A DNA stretch of 35,910 nt from a bacterium (GCA_030697685.1 JAUYPF010000009.1:1-35910), one strand, 5' to 3'; counted from the stretch's first letter, positions 7,401 through 13,977 are shown. Notes: generated by a model from the sequence alone, not told the origin. Numbers and translations are program-made.

Positions 7401-9634
7401 ATAAATTTGCCTTGAATCGTTCAGGATCACTTCTTTACCTTAGTATGGACACAAATAGTTCTGTTATCTTGACTTATAATATTACTAATTGGAATGCAAA
7501 TGAATGGCATCATATTGGAATTTCTTGGCAGAGAAATAAAAATCTTAGTTTGTATCTTGATGGAGTGCGTGTCAATAGAACTGTTGGGCCTAATTTAACA
7601 AGTGGGGTTACTGGAGAAATACTATACATTGGAAGTAATGCTAGTTTTAGATCAGGAAATATTATTCTTAATGGAACTCTTGATGAGCTTCGTATTAGTA
7701 ATGTTGCAAGAGAATCAAGTATAGATTTGAATAGCACTAACTTTACACTTACCCTTGGAGACTATGCTGATAATACTTATTATTGGAGAGCTCGTGCTAC
7801 TCAATTGGTTAATGAAAGTCTTGATGGTGAAAGCAGTAATAGCATTTGGAATTCTAGAGCTATACGATTAGATACAAGATTGCCAACTATCATCTCTTTA
7901 GATGACCCTGTTGCTGTGTATTGGGATAATACTACTTCATTGAATGTTACTAGCAGCGAACCTGCTTATTGTGAATATAAAAATCATAGTGGATCTTATG
8001 TCCCTATGGAATTTACTTCAGGGCTTAGTCATGGACAACTTTTAAATTTAAGTAGTGCTGCTGGGAATTATACCTATTTCATCAACTGTAATGATACTGC
8101 AAATCAATTTGTGAATACTACTTTAAGCTTTTATGTCTTTAATAGAAGTGCAAGTGTTTTAGGGATTAATACTACTAATTACTCTTTTGTTGCAAATACT
8201 GCCACTGCTCTTAATTTTACTGACAGTAATGGTATTAATTTTAGCACTGTAAAGATTACTACAAATAATAATATTAGTGCAAAAATTTCTGTAGTCATGC
8301 ATTCTGCTATTCTAAATCCGGAGAATACAAGTACAAATTTAGAATATGAAATTGTTAACTTTTGGACGATTATTCCTGATGATTTCCTCGTTGCAAATCT
8401 GAGTGGGAATGCAACTGTCACACTCTTTTATAGGTCTGCAGCTGTAGAGACTCATCATTCCCCTACTTTCAAGCTCTTTCGCTTTAATTATAAAACTAGT
8501 GAATGGGTTGTACAAACAGAAACAACAGATAAAGATAGACTATCAATTACTTTTAGCACTAAAAATTTTGGGACTTATACTCTTTCGCAAGAACCACCAG
8601 CTCCAGCAAAGAAAAAAATTCTTTCTGATGATGGTGGTAAAGCAAAAGGAGCTGCTTCAGATAAGAAAGAAATAGCTAAAGAGCCATATATTGATTTTCA
8701 TGAAGATGAATATTTGATTTATGAATTTCCTTTTTTATACCTTTATGCTGATGTGGAGGAAAGTATAGAAATGAATGATCCAAATGTTGCTCTTTTTAGT
8801 GGGTACTTTGCTTCTAATAGTGATCTAGAGAACATTATCATTTATGTTCAAGGTGCAGATCCTGAAGAGGCATACAATCGTTTCTCTGTTTTCTCTTCTA
8901 CAATCGATACAAGCCAACTTTCTTATTTGACTCTTGAATATACAGTTGAAAAATTCTGGCTTGAAGAAAATGGGTATACAGTAGATGATCTTGTCTTTGT
9001 TGATGGGGAAGGAACTCTTTATCAAATATATTCTGTTGAGGAAGATGAAGAATATTATTATCTGCAAAGTGATGTGAACCTTTTTGGGACTTTTACTATT
9101 AGCACTCAGACTCTTTATGAAGAAAGTATTACTGCTCTGAGCTCTGAAACTAAAAATGCAGAAGAAGAAAGTGAAATTGAAGAAAATGGAATTCTTGCTC
9201 CTCTAAAAGAAATTCTTTCTTCTCCAATACAAAAATCTTTCTTTTTTATCTTTGTATATGCCATACTCTTTTCCTTGCTCATTTATTATTTTGCAAAAAC
9301 AGGAGCATCATTTTACAATAGAATTAGAAATAAAGAAGTCAGCCCAGAAGAAGTTCCTGAGGATATGAATTTAGGGATTTTGAAACGTTATGTTTATCTC
9401 TATCAGGATAGAGAACATCTTCGAGAAGCTTTAACTCACCAAGGTTGGAAAGAAACTGATATTGAAAAAATGTCTCTTGGAATAAGGAAACTCCCCCAAG
9501 GGCAATTTGAATCTTATATCTATAAGAGACTCTGTTTAGGGAATTCAGAAGAAGATATTTTACAAGATCTTGCTAAAGTTGGTTGGGATACTATGAAGAT
9601 CCAAAAAGAAATTGAGAGATTTAGGAATATTTAA
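4433..9634 (+). CDS. Giant LamG-repeat surface glycoprotein with two membrane segments
   Basis: The protein has 1733 residues. Roughly 42 basic cytoplasmic residues precede a membrane segment (about 43-63). A very long exterior region follows, with three laminin-G/concanavalin-like domains at about 279-472, 587-788 and 906-1098. Each shows the typical pattern of TIEMWI, SWKHVAFTYD, LYIDG and a closing IDEIAVYN-like strand. Residues about 1263-1386 resemble the archaeal PGF-pre-PGF type of domain (VNFWTI...FRFNYKTSEWV...FGTYTLS), and 1425-1558 look like a degenerate second copy. A second membrane segment (about 1600-1625) leads to a cytoplasmic tail of about 105 residues with two helical motifs, HQGWKETDIEKM and KVGWDTMKIQKEI. 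Dozens of N-x-S/T sequons point to heavy N-glycosylation. I infer a cell-surface adhesin or glycan-binding protein. Two adjacent ATGs (4433, 4436) are possible starts, and the stop codon lies inside the transposon target duplication. Confidence 0.85.
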   Translation: MMIKEKGKDSRFYRDFDERTKTLRTYGVHVLQREEVKKKGRSPLILVFLVLFLAVSFATVFFFPSSFTGFAFLGSENIVSFSLQEGWNLSDGFVRISQNLSVYDIFNLSSYAQDTTLSFDLDNYNLSDGYVYVDLILNETLVDSEYVYYQRQYISLEEEIIKEVFVAENVSITVVEETVLVQEENAGILNTQAGFYVGNSTGTYQVDHVLVENEMPYSSNTFALSCTNGSTSTDVSSLLYLWYVNGSTLRLQNQSSLATGNVSAHDKIECGILPQKGSSLVAYWPFDEGSGTEFHEFVNNFSGSSNKSNWSIGRNYYAIAPNGTNNFTVGNTASLNLTKNFTIEMWISAREAATMEIYHLDVFRIHISGGNLQMDFPLGENGSSQKIISTGSFPLNSWKHVAFTYDNTTLSLYIDGVLDNSTNVSGRLGNYSGVLYFGKNDASSSTHFRGLIDEIAVYNASLNVAEIRDQYKKGIALLSRHNTLEIETTQAQFGNGTCNLVNCSIESGNISLLNVSSIAYYVNGNFTSQLLSLPNGHDDPILRWSNTSPAGTNLSLQVRTGVQGDNETINWGEYSGPDPTHFKATDIIIGVDFSEGKGNTSSTLGALALQANLSNNDFTPFGKHGYGVRMYGENGIAINGVSTALRLSSPKNYSIELWVKPINNNSGIALFSKGQYTMYTNASGTLIFNVSYDDGITRSTEGASSLLLENWTHIVVTRDADNTTRLYVNGSLEKTAITNGSIETGTNSITLGSGAGLDLLNGTLDSFVIYNRTLSAVEIFSHAQDRFTNSTGGEYTGELNRFIQYRAFFESNKSDRTPTLYDVSFRFFNYSAYIYNNNTRNVSLSSQSNNSLQTSNNVTLNWTRAVDFENDTVFYEFLFANDSNFTNVLVSTLAINNMTQVDYSDDNNTIFVEHFELKETLRNHEFIGNWTNTQSYGKWGNGFELKNNGQFLRTLRPVLNGAMGTIEFWVRPNWNGNDGATNYFIEHANDKFALNRSGSLLYLSMDTNSSVILTYNITNWNANEWHHIGISWQRNKNLSLYLDGVRVNRTVGPNLTSGVTGEILYIGSNASFRSGNIILNGTLDELRISNVARESSIDLNSTNFTLTLGDYADNTYYWRARATQLVNESLDGESSNSIWNSRAIRLDTRLPTIISLDDPVAVYWDNTTSLNVTSSEPAYCEYKNHSGSYVPMEFTSGLSHGQLLNLSSAAGNYTYFINCNDTANQFVNTTLSFYVFNRSASVLGINTTNYSFVANTATALNFTDSNGINFSTVKITTNNNISAKISVVMHSAILNPENTSTNLEYEIVNFWTIIPDDFLVANLSGNATVTLFYRSAAVETHHSPTFKLFRFNYKTSEWVVQTETTDKDRLSITFSTKNFGTYTLSQEPPAPAKKKILSDDGGKAKGAASDKKEIAKEPYIDFHEDEYLIYEFPFLYLYADVEESIEMNDPNVALFSGYFASNSDLENIIIYVQGADPEEAYNRFSVFSSTIDTSQLSYLTLEYTVEKFWLEENGYTVDDLVFVDGEGTLYQIYSVEEDEEYYYLQSDVNLFGTFTISTQTLYEESITALSSETKNAEEESEIEENGILAPLKEILSSPIQKSFFFIFVYAILFSLLIYYFAKTGASFYNRIRNKEVSPEEVPEDMNLGILKRYVYLYQDREHLREALTHQGWKETDIEKMSLGIRKLPQGQFESYIYKRLCLGNSEEDILQDLAKVGWDTMKIQKEIERFRNI

Positions 9635-9639
9635 ACACA
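9632..9639 (+). repeat. Left target-site duplication TAAACACA
   Basis: TAAACACA is repeated directly after the right inverted repeat at 11016-11023. Its first three bases are the stop codon of the giant surface-protein gene. The repeat can be read as 8 bp (inverted repeat starting GG) or 9 bp including the next G. Confidence 0.85.
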
Positions 9640-9655
9640 GGCTCTGTCCGGAATC
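9640..9655 (+). repeat. Left terminal inverted repeat, 16 bp
   Basis: GGCTCTGTCCGGAATC is a perfect reverse complement of 11000-11015. It ends 2 nt before the tnpB stop codon. Confidence 0.92.
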
Positions 9656-9657
9656 CT

Positions 9658-10866
9658 TTAATGGGGTTTCGGAACTGAAGTGCTCACTTCCATAATGTAG
9701 TTCATCGCACTCCGATCTAGGCTGAGCCTCAGCCTTTCATTTTCGTATTTTTTAGCTATGTTGAGACATGCATTCAGATGTCTGTTTGCTGTGCTTCCAC
9801 AGGAACATTGAAATGTGTGCCATTCAGCGCTCTTGTTTTTTCCGCCACATATCGGACACATTTGACTGTTGTTCCATGCAGAAACATAGGTGTAGGGGAT
9901 ATTTTCCCATTCTGCTTTGTAATCTAACATCCATTGTACTTTTCTAAAGACTGCTCGATTAAGTCTTCCGAGAATTTTTCTTGGAAGCTTTCTGTGAGGA
10001 AGCATCTGTCCATTATAGATATTTTTCTTGATAACCCTTTTATTAATACTCTCTTTTATATTTTTGAGTTCCTCATGTACAATAATAAGTTCCTTTTCTT
10101 TTGCATAGCTGATAATAGCATTGAGGCTTTCATGTAGGGTTGCTTCAACGCGATGCTTTCTATTTTTATACCAATGAGAAAGCACACGCTTATGTAGGCC
10201 TGTATCACTTGGATAACGCCTCTGCAGATTTCTTGCCATTTCAAAATATTTGCAATTCAAATCATAGACTCTTTCTAAAGACCAAGCCATAATTTCCACG
10301 CGATCTTCTAAGAGTGCTAAACCAACAATTGATTGTTCATTAATATCTAAAGTAAGAATGCCTTTTGGTGTGTATGGGGTGTATTCCTTCTTTATTGTAA
10401 AAATACAATGTGTAGGTGTGACAAGAATTTCTCCAAGACAAAGTAGACCTTGATTTACAAGAGAAAGAAATTGTTGATGATATTCACTCATCTCTAAAGA
10501 AACATACACATATTTTCGTGGAGAAACAGTAATTCTTAGTCTGTTCTTTTCTAATTTCCCATTGTAACCCAAGGAAACAGACATGCTTAACTGCTTTACA
10601 TCAGGTGCAGAAGTATTCTTCTTCTTCTTTCGATAAGATCGATAGATACCTAAAGCATCTCGAGAACAAAGAACAGAATTTCCTCCTGATAAACCAGTTT
10701 GCTTCCTCACTTCTTGACGAAAACTATTCACACCACTCAAAGAAGTTTTCTTCGAAATAAGAAGCTTTTCTACAAATAAATTTTTACCTTTTCGATAAGA
10801 ACGAAGCAAAGTATCTAATTCATTTGAACTCTGAATAGGGATCTTTACTCCTTTGATGGTATGCAT
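9658..10866 (-). CDS. tnpB: TnpB-family RuvC-like protein lacking the third catalytic acid
   Basis: The 402-residue protein has the TnpB/OrfB layout: an N-terminal helical and beta-barrel region, then RuvC-I at GILTLDINEQSIVG (Asp present), RuvC-II at IIVHEELKNI (Glu present), a helical block ending in YVSAWNNSQMCPICGG, a four-cysteine zinc ribbon (CPIC...CSCG) and RuvC-III at STANRHLNACLNIA. TnpB and Cas12 proteins normally have an Asp two (often also four) residues before the Asn of this motif, as in DRDxNAA. Here those positions are His and Asn, so DNA cleavage is probably lost or altered. The reading frame is otherwise intact and full length. Only 18 nt separate the stop from the element tip, so any guide RNA scaffold would overlap the coding sequence. 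A leaderless promoter is visible. There is no TnpA Y1 transposase nearby. Confidence 0.9.
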   Translation of the reverse strand: MHTIKGVKIPIQSSNELDTLLRSYRKGKNLFVEKLLISKKTSLSGVNSFRQEVRKQTGLSGGNSVLCSRDALGIYRSYRKKKKNTSAPDVKQLSMSVSLGYNGKLEKNRLRITVSPRKYVYVSLEMSEYHQQFLSLVNQGLLCLGEILVTPTHCIFTIKKEYTPYTPKGILTLDINEQSIVGLALLEDRVEIMAWSLERVYDLNCKYFEMARNLQRRYPSDTGLHKRVLSHWYKNRKHRVEATLHESLNAIISYAKEKELIIVHEELKNIKESINKRVIKKNIYNGQMLPHRKLPRKILGRLNRAVFRKVQWMLDYKAEWENIPYTYVSAWNNSQMCPICGGKNKSAEWHTFQCSCGSTANRHLNACLNIAKKYENERLRLSLDRSAMNYIMEVSTSVPKPH

Positions 10867-10888
10867 AGACTATTCTAAGCAAAAAGCA

Positions 10889-10896
10889 TTTATAAA
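10889..10896 (-). promoter_or_regulatory. TATA box for tnpB
   Basis: TTTATAAA is centred about 26 nt upstream of the tnpB ATG (10866), consistent with a leaderless transcript that starts inside the element. The element therefore brings its own promoter. Confidence 0.6.
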
Positions 10897-10920
10897 GCTG
10901 GCGCGCACCCAGTGCCAACG

Positions 10921-10996
10921 TGTCCGTCTGTCCAAATGCCTAAATTTAGAGCATATATGGCTTATGGCTTGAAGTGATTTTGTCCAAGCCTTGTCC
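10921..10996 (+). repeat. Subterminal TGTCC pentamer cluster
   Basis: TGTCC occurs at 10921, 10929, 10981 and 10992 on the plus strand, next to the right inverted repeat, which holds the same word inverted (GGACA). Repeated subterminal words of this kind are often transposase-binding sites; that role is inferred. Confidence 0.5.
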
Positions 10997-10999
10997 AGA

Positions 11000-11015
11000 G
11001 ATTCCGGACAGAGCC
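11000..11015 (-). repeat. Right terminal inverted repeat, 16 bp
   Basis: GATTCCGGACAGAGCC is the exact reverse complement of the left terminal repeat at 9640-9655. Confidence 0.92.
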
Positions 11016-11023
11016 TAAACACA
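11016..11023 (+). repeat. Right target-site duplication TAAACACA
   Basis: This is a direct copy of 9632-9639. Removing the element and one copy rejoins the surface-protein stop codon to the lysS promoter region, with about 40 bp between stop and lysS ATG. Confidence 0.85.
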
Positions 11024-11060
11024 GAAAACTTCTTAAACAAATTATGTTTTTCAATTAGCT

Positions 11061-12638
11061 ATGACTCAACATTGGGCTGACCAAATTGCAGAGGAACTCA
11101 TTAAACGGAGTCCTCAACAAAAAATATATGTTTTTGCAGCAGGAATTAGTCCATCAGGTACAGTACATATAGGGAATTTTAGAGATTTGATTACTCCAGA
11201 AGTTGTTGCTAGAGCACTACAAAGTAAAGGGAAAAAAGTAAGGCTTCTTTTCTCTTGGGATGATTATGATCGTTTCAGAAAAGTTCCAGTCAATGTCCCT
11301 AAAACTTTTGAGGAATATATAGGACTTCCTCTCTCTCAAGTTCCAGATCCTTTTGGAAAAGAAGAAAGCTACGCAAGACATTTTGAAAAGGAATTTGAGA
11401 CAAGTCTTATAGAACTTGATGTTGATACTGAATTTAGATACCAAACAAAACTGTATCAATCTGGGGTATATAATGATTCTATTGTTGAAGCAATGAGTAA
11501 GCGTAAGGCAATAGCAAAAATTCTTAGTGAGTTTAAAACACAAGAAGTGAAGGAAGAAGATATTGAGAGTTATTATCCTTTAACAGTTTATTGTGAACAG
11601 TGCGGAAAAGATTCAACAAAGATTCTTTCGTATAGTGATACAAGCCATGAATTAGGATATTCTTGTAAATGCGGGCATGAAAATACTGTAGATATTGCTA
11701 AAAAAAATATAGGGAAGCTTCAATGGAAAATAGATTGGCCTATGCGATGGAGATATGAAGAGGTTATTTTCGAGCCTGGTGGAAGAGATCACTCTAGTCC
11801 AGGAGGAAGCTATGAAGTTTCTTCACGCATTGCAAAGGAAATTTTTAATATAGAACCACCTTATTATCAGCCTTACGACTTTATTGGTCTTCGAGGACTT
11901 GCGGCAAAGATGTCTGGATCTTCAGGGATTAATGTAAGTCCACAAGAACTTTTAGAAATTTATGAGCCTGTTCTCTTGCGATGGCTATTTTTACGAGTGC
12001 ATCCGACTAAGGCTTTCAGTCTTTGTTTTGATTCAGAGATTATTCGGCAATATGAAGAATTTGATAAAGAAGTTGAATTATATCTTGATGGAAAACTTCC
12101 TCCAGAACAAGCAAGGGTTATTGAACTTGCTATTACTCCTAAAACAAAACTTAAAAAAAATAATATTCCTTTTAGACAAATTGCAAGCATTGGACAAATT
12201 ATCCAGGGAAATACAAAAGAACTAGAACGTATTCTTACAGAAATGGAAACAAATTATAATTATGAATCTTTAGAAAGAAGGCTAAAACTTTCCCAAAGAT
12301 GGATAGAAAAATATGCCCCAGAAATGCATGTAAGATTAAAGGATAGTCCAGATATTGATTATTATCAACAACTTAGTGATAAAGAACAGAGAGATATTGA
12401 TAGATTCTTTAAAGAAATAGATCAACATTGGACTCAAGAAGATTTAGAACATTTTGTCTATGCTATTCCAAAGGATCCTAATTTAGCCATGGAAGAAAAT
12501 AAAATTAGACAAAGAAATTTCTTTAAAAACATTTACCAGATTATTATTGGCAAGGATACTGGACCAAGATTAGCAACTTTGCTTATAGCTATAGGACAAA
12601 AAAAATTAAAGAGTCTTTCTATTCCTCAGAAACATTAG
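11061..12638 (+). CDS. lysS: Lysyl-tRNA synthetase, class I
   Basis: This enzyme charges tRNA-Lys with lysine in the cytoplasm. The class I form is typical of most archaea. The Rossmann HIGH motif appears as GTVHIGNFRD near residue 35 and the KMSKS loop as AAKMSGSSG near residue 280. A zinc-ribbon insertion with CEQCGK...CKCG lies between about residues 175 and 205. The C-terminal helical anticodon-binding half is complete, and 525 residues is the normal length. A TTAAACAAA box about 25 nt upstream of the ATG gives a plausible promoter just downstream of the inserted element. The ancestral promoter region starts only a few bases beyond the transposon's target duplication, so the insertion may have changed upstream control without touching the coding sequence. 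Confidence 0.97.
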   Translation: MTQHWADQIAEELIKRSPQQKIYVFAAGISPSGTVHIGNFRDLITPEVVARALQSKGKKVRLLFSWDDYDRFRKVPVNVPKTFEEYIGLPLSQVPDPFGKEESYARHFEKEFETSLIELDVDTEFRYQTKLYQSGVYNDSIVEAMSKRKAIAKILSEFKTQEVKEEDIESYYPLTVYCEQCGKDSTKILSYSDTSHELGYSCKCGHENTVDIAKKNIGKLQWKIDWPMRWRYEEVIFEPGGRDHSSPGGSYEVSSRIAKEIFNIEPPYYQPYDFIGLRGLAAKMSGSSGINVSPQELLEIYEPVLLRWLFLRVHPTKAFSLCFDSEIIRQYEEFDKEVELYLDGKLPPEQARVIELAITPKTKLKKNNIPFRQIASIGQIIQGNTKELERILTEMETNYNYESLERRLKLSQRWIEKYAPEMHVRLKDSPDIDYYQQLSDKEQRDIDRFFKEIDQHWTQEDLEHFVYAIPKDPNLAMEENKIRQRNFFKNIYQIIIGKDTGPRLATLLIAIGQKKLKSLSIPQKH

Positions 12639-12678
12639 AATGTATGATTTTTGTAGGCTGTATTGTAAATCTACATTC
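12638..12678. terminator. Hairpin spanning both convergent stop codons
   Basis: GAATGTA-T-GATTT pairs with AAATCTACATTC to give a 12-bp stem with one bulged T. It starts at the last base of the lysS stop codon, and its right arm contains the stop codon of the convergent secreted-protein gene (12671-12673). It is probably a bidirectional transcription end or mRNA 3' end protector. Confidence 0.5.
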
Positions 12679-13171
12679 CAGAAACTTTTAAGGCTGCAGT
12701 TAATAGACCAGATTTCATTTTTCCTTTGAAACCAAGGCCTTTATATGTTATATCTCCATCCTTCAAAGTTGTTTTTATATTTGGCTCTTCACCTGTATTT
12801 ATCTTTTCAAAGACTTTATCAGAAACATATATATTAAACATAGGATTAGATATTTCTTCATTTTTGATTTCTACAACTTTTGTATCTTCTAGTATGATGC
12901 CAATAATATATTCATTCTCAAAATAGACATTTACCCGAACATTTCCGATTACTATTTTTAATATGCCAGGAAGAGATGCAGTAAATGTTTCTATTTCTTT
13001 TGTGATAAGATCAAGATTTTCTGAGAGTATTTCTTTTTGTGCATCAATCCTTTCTTCACCTGATAGTTCTTCAGTTCCTTCTAAAAGCAATGTTTCAAGG
13101 TTTTCTTCTGCGACTACAAAAAAAGATGTGCACAAAATTGCAATAAGTGTTAGAATGAATAATTTGTTCAT
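12671..13171 (-). CDS. Small secreted protein of unknown function
   Basis: The ORF track begins at a TTG (13183). I choose the ATG at 13171 (MNKLFIL), which has a TATTTAAA box 26 nt upstream. The 166-residue product has a typical signal peptide: a basic start, the core LFILTLIAILCTSFFVV, then AEE. The mature part starts with an acidic helical segment and ends in a compact alpha/beta region, with NIYVSDKVFEKINTGEEPN followed by DGDITYKGLGFKGKMKS. That last pattern loosely resembles SCP2-type lipid-binding folds, but the match is weak. It is convergent with lysS and divergent from the small-ORF/HIT pair. No function is assigned beyond export. Confidence 0.7.
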   Translation of the reverse strand: MNKLFILTLIAILCTSFFVVAEENLETLLLEGTEELSGEERIDAQKEILSENLDLITKEIETFTASLPGILKIVIGNVRVNVYFENEYIIGIILEDTKVVEIKNEEISNPMFNIYVSDKVFEKINTGEEPNIKTTLKDGDITYKGLGFKGKMKSGLLTAALKVSGM

Positions 13172-13193
13172 TTTTTTAAACAAAACTTCTCTC

Positions 13194-13201
13194 TATTTAA
13201 A
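13194..13201 (-). promoter_or_regulatory. TATA-like box for the secreted-protein gene
   Basis: TATTTAAA is centred 26 nt upstream of the ATG at 13171 and is the main reason to prefer that start over the TTG at 13183. Confidence 0.5.
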
Positions 13202-13260
13202 CTTTCCGGAGGATTTTATGAAAAGATAGTTTTTTAAGTATCTATCACCTTCTTTTTTTT

Positions 13261-13446
13261 ATGAGTGAAAGTAAAGTCTTTGTTATTAAATTTGTTGTTA
13301 AAGATGGAAAAATGGCAACAAAGATGAGTTCTAAAAATATGGCACCACAAGAGACTGTAGGACTTTTGGAGATTGCAAAACAACAGATTCTTGATGGGCT
13401 CAAAGAAAACAAAAAAGAGATCTTTCGAGGATTCAAAGATGCTTAG
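13261..13446 (+). CDS. Small conserved-looking protein coupled to the HIT gene
   Basis: The 61-residue ORF begins MSESKVFVIKFVVKDGKM and looks like a real globular miniprotein: a beta-rich first half, then a helix LLEIAKQQILDGLKENKKEIF. A TTTTTAAGTA box centred about 25 nt upstream supports leaderless transcription from this ATG. Its last codons overlap the HIT start by 8 nt, so the two are translationally coupled. I do not recognise a family with a known function. Confidence 0.65.
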   Translation: MSESKVFVIKFVVKDGKMATKMSSKNMAPQETVGLLEIAKQQILDGLKENKKEIFRGFKDA

Positions 13447-13846
13447 TTGTGTTTTTTGTAAGATTATCCAAGGAGAAATTCCTGCGCAAAAAATCTATGA
13501 AGATAGTTTTAGTTTAGCTTTTTTAGATATTAATCCTGCAAGCAAAGGGCATACACTTCTTATTCCAAAGGATCATTATGAATTACTTTCTCAAATGCCA
13601 GAGAATGAATATCTTGCTTTTATGAAAACATTACAAAAAGTTGTCAAGGGTTTGATGAAATATACAGATGGTGTAAATATTCTTCAGAATAATGGGAAGG
13701 ATGCGGGACAACTTGTGCCTCATGTACATTTTCATATCATCCCAAGAAGACCTGGAGATGAAATTAAGATTGAGACTTGGAGAACACATCATGATCCTGA
13801 TCTTGATAAAGTACAAAAGGTTATACAAAGCCTTTTAAAGGACTAA
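13439..13846 (+). CDS. HIT-family nucleotide hydrolase or transferase
   Basis: HIT proteins act on nucleoside phosphoramidates and dinucleotides such as AMP-lysine or ApnA. The signature HVHFHIIPR is near the C-terminus, and an N-terminal CVFCKIIQGEIPAQK gives the CxxC zinc-binding start typical of the Hint branch. NGKDAGQLVPH precedes the His triad as expected. The ORF track start at 13373 would add 22 residues translated out of frame from the upstream small gene. The ATG at 13439 gives MLSCVFCK, the usual family start, and a 135-residue protein of normal length. It overlaps the stop of the 61-codon gene, indicating coupled translation, and a tRNA gene follows 18 nt downstream. Confidence 0.92.
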   Translation: MLSCVFCKIIQGEIPAQKIYEDSFSLAFLDINPASKGHTLLIPKDHYELLSQMPENEYLAFMKTLQKVVKGLMKYTDGVNILQNNGKDAGQLVPHVHFHIIPRRPGDEIKIETWRTHHDPDLDKVQKVIQSLLKD

Positions 13847-13864
13847 TTTTTCTATTTTTATAAA

Positions 13865-13938
13865 GGCACAGTAGTTTAATCTGGTGGAATACGAGTCTCA
13901 TGAGCTCGGGGTTGTGGGTTCAAATCCCACCTGTGCCA
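13865..13938 (+). tRNA. tRNA with CAT anticodon (elongator Met or Ile2)
   Basis: The 74-nt cloverleaf is complete. The acceptor stem is GGCACAG/CTGTGCC with discriminator A; the anticodon stem CGAGT/GCTCG holds loop CTCATGA (anticodon at 13899-13901); the T stem is GTGGG/CCCAC with loop TTCAAAT. There is no intron and no encoded CCA. The anticodon stem lacks the three stacked G-C pairs of initiator tRNA. Sequence alone does not separate elongator Met from Ile2, whose CAU is modified to agmatidine. Confidence 0.93.
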
Positions 13939-13977
13939 TAGTAATATTTAAAAATACAAACTATTTTTTGTTGCTCT

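Larger units (their letters stand above)
9640..11015. mobile_element. 1376-bp TIR element carrying only a tnpB-family gene
   Basis: The element is bounded by exact 16-bp inverted repeats, GGCTCTGTCCGGAATC on the left and its reverse complement on the right, and by an 8-bp direct repeat TAAACACA outside them. The GGCTCTGT tip and 8-bp duplication are the pattern known for IS6-family ends (IS26 has GGCACTGTTGCAAA), and 8-bp duplications also occur in IS1595. IS605/IS1341 elements, the usual homes of tnpB, have neither inverted repeats nor duplications. No DDE transposase is encoded, so the element must be moved in trans if it moves at all. The right subterminal region carries four TGTCC pentamers. 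The perfect ends imply a recent insertion. Confidence 0.85.

Noticed and set aside
9658-10866. A complete IS605-family element
   Set aside because: There is no TnpA Y1 transposase and no left/right-end hairpins of that family. The real ends are 16-bp inverted repeats with a target duplication.
13373-13438. N-terminal extension of the HIT protein
   Set aside because: The 22 residues are an out-of-frame reading of the 61-codon gene, and the HIT family starts at the CVFCKII segment.
13865-13938. Initiator tRNA-Met
   Set aside because: The anticodon stem CGAGT/GCTCG lacks the three consecutive G-C pairs of initiators.
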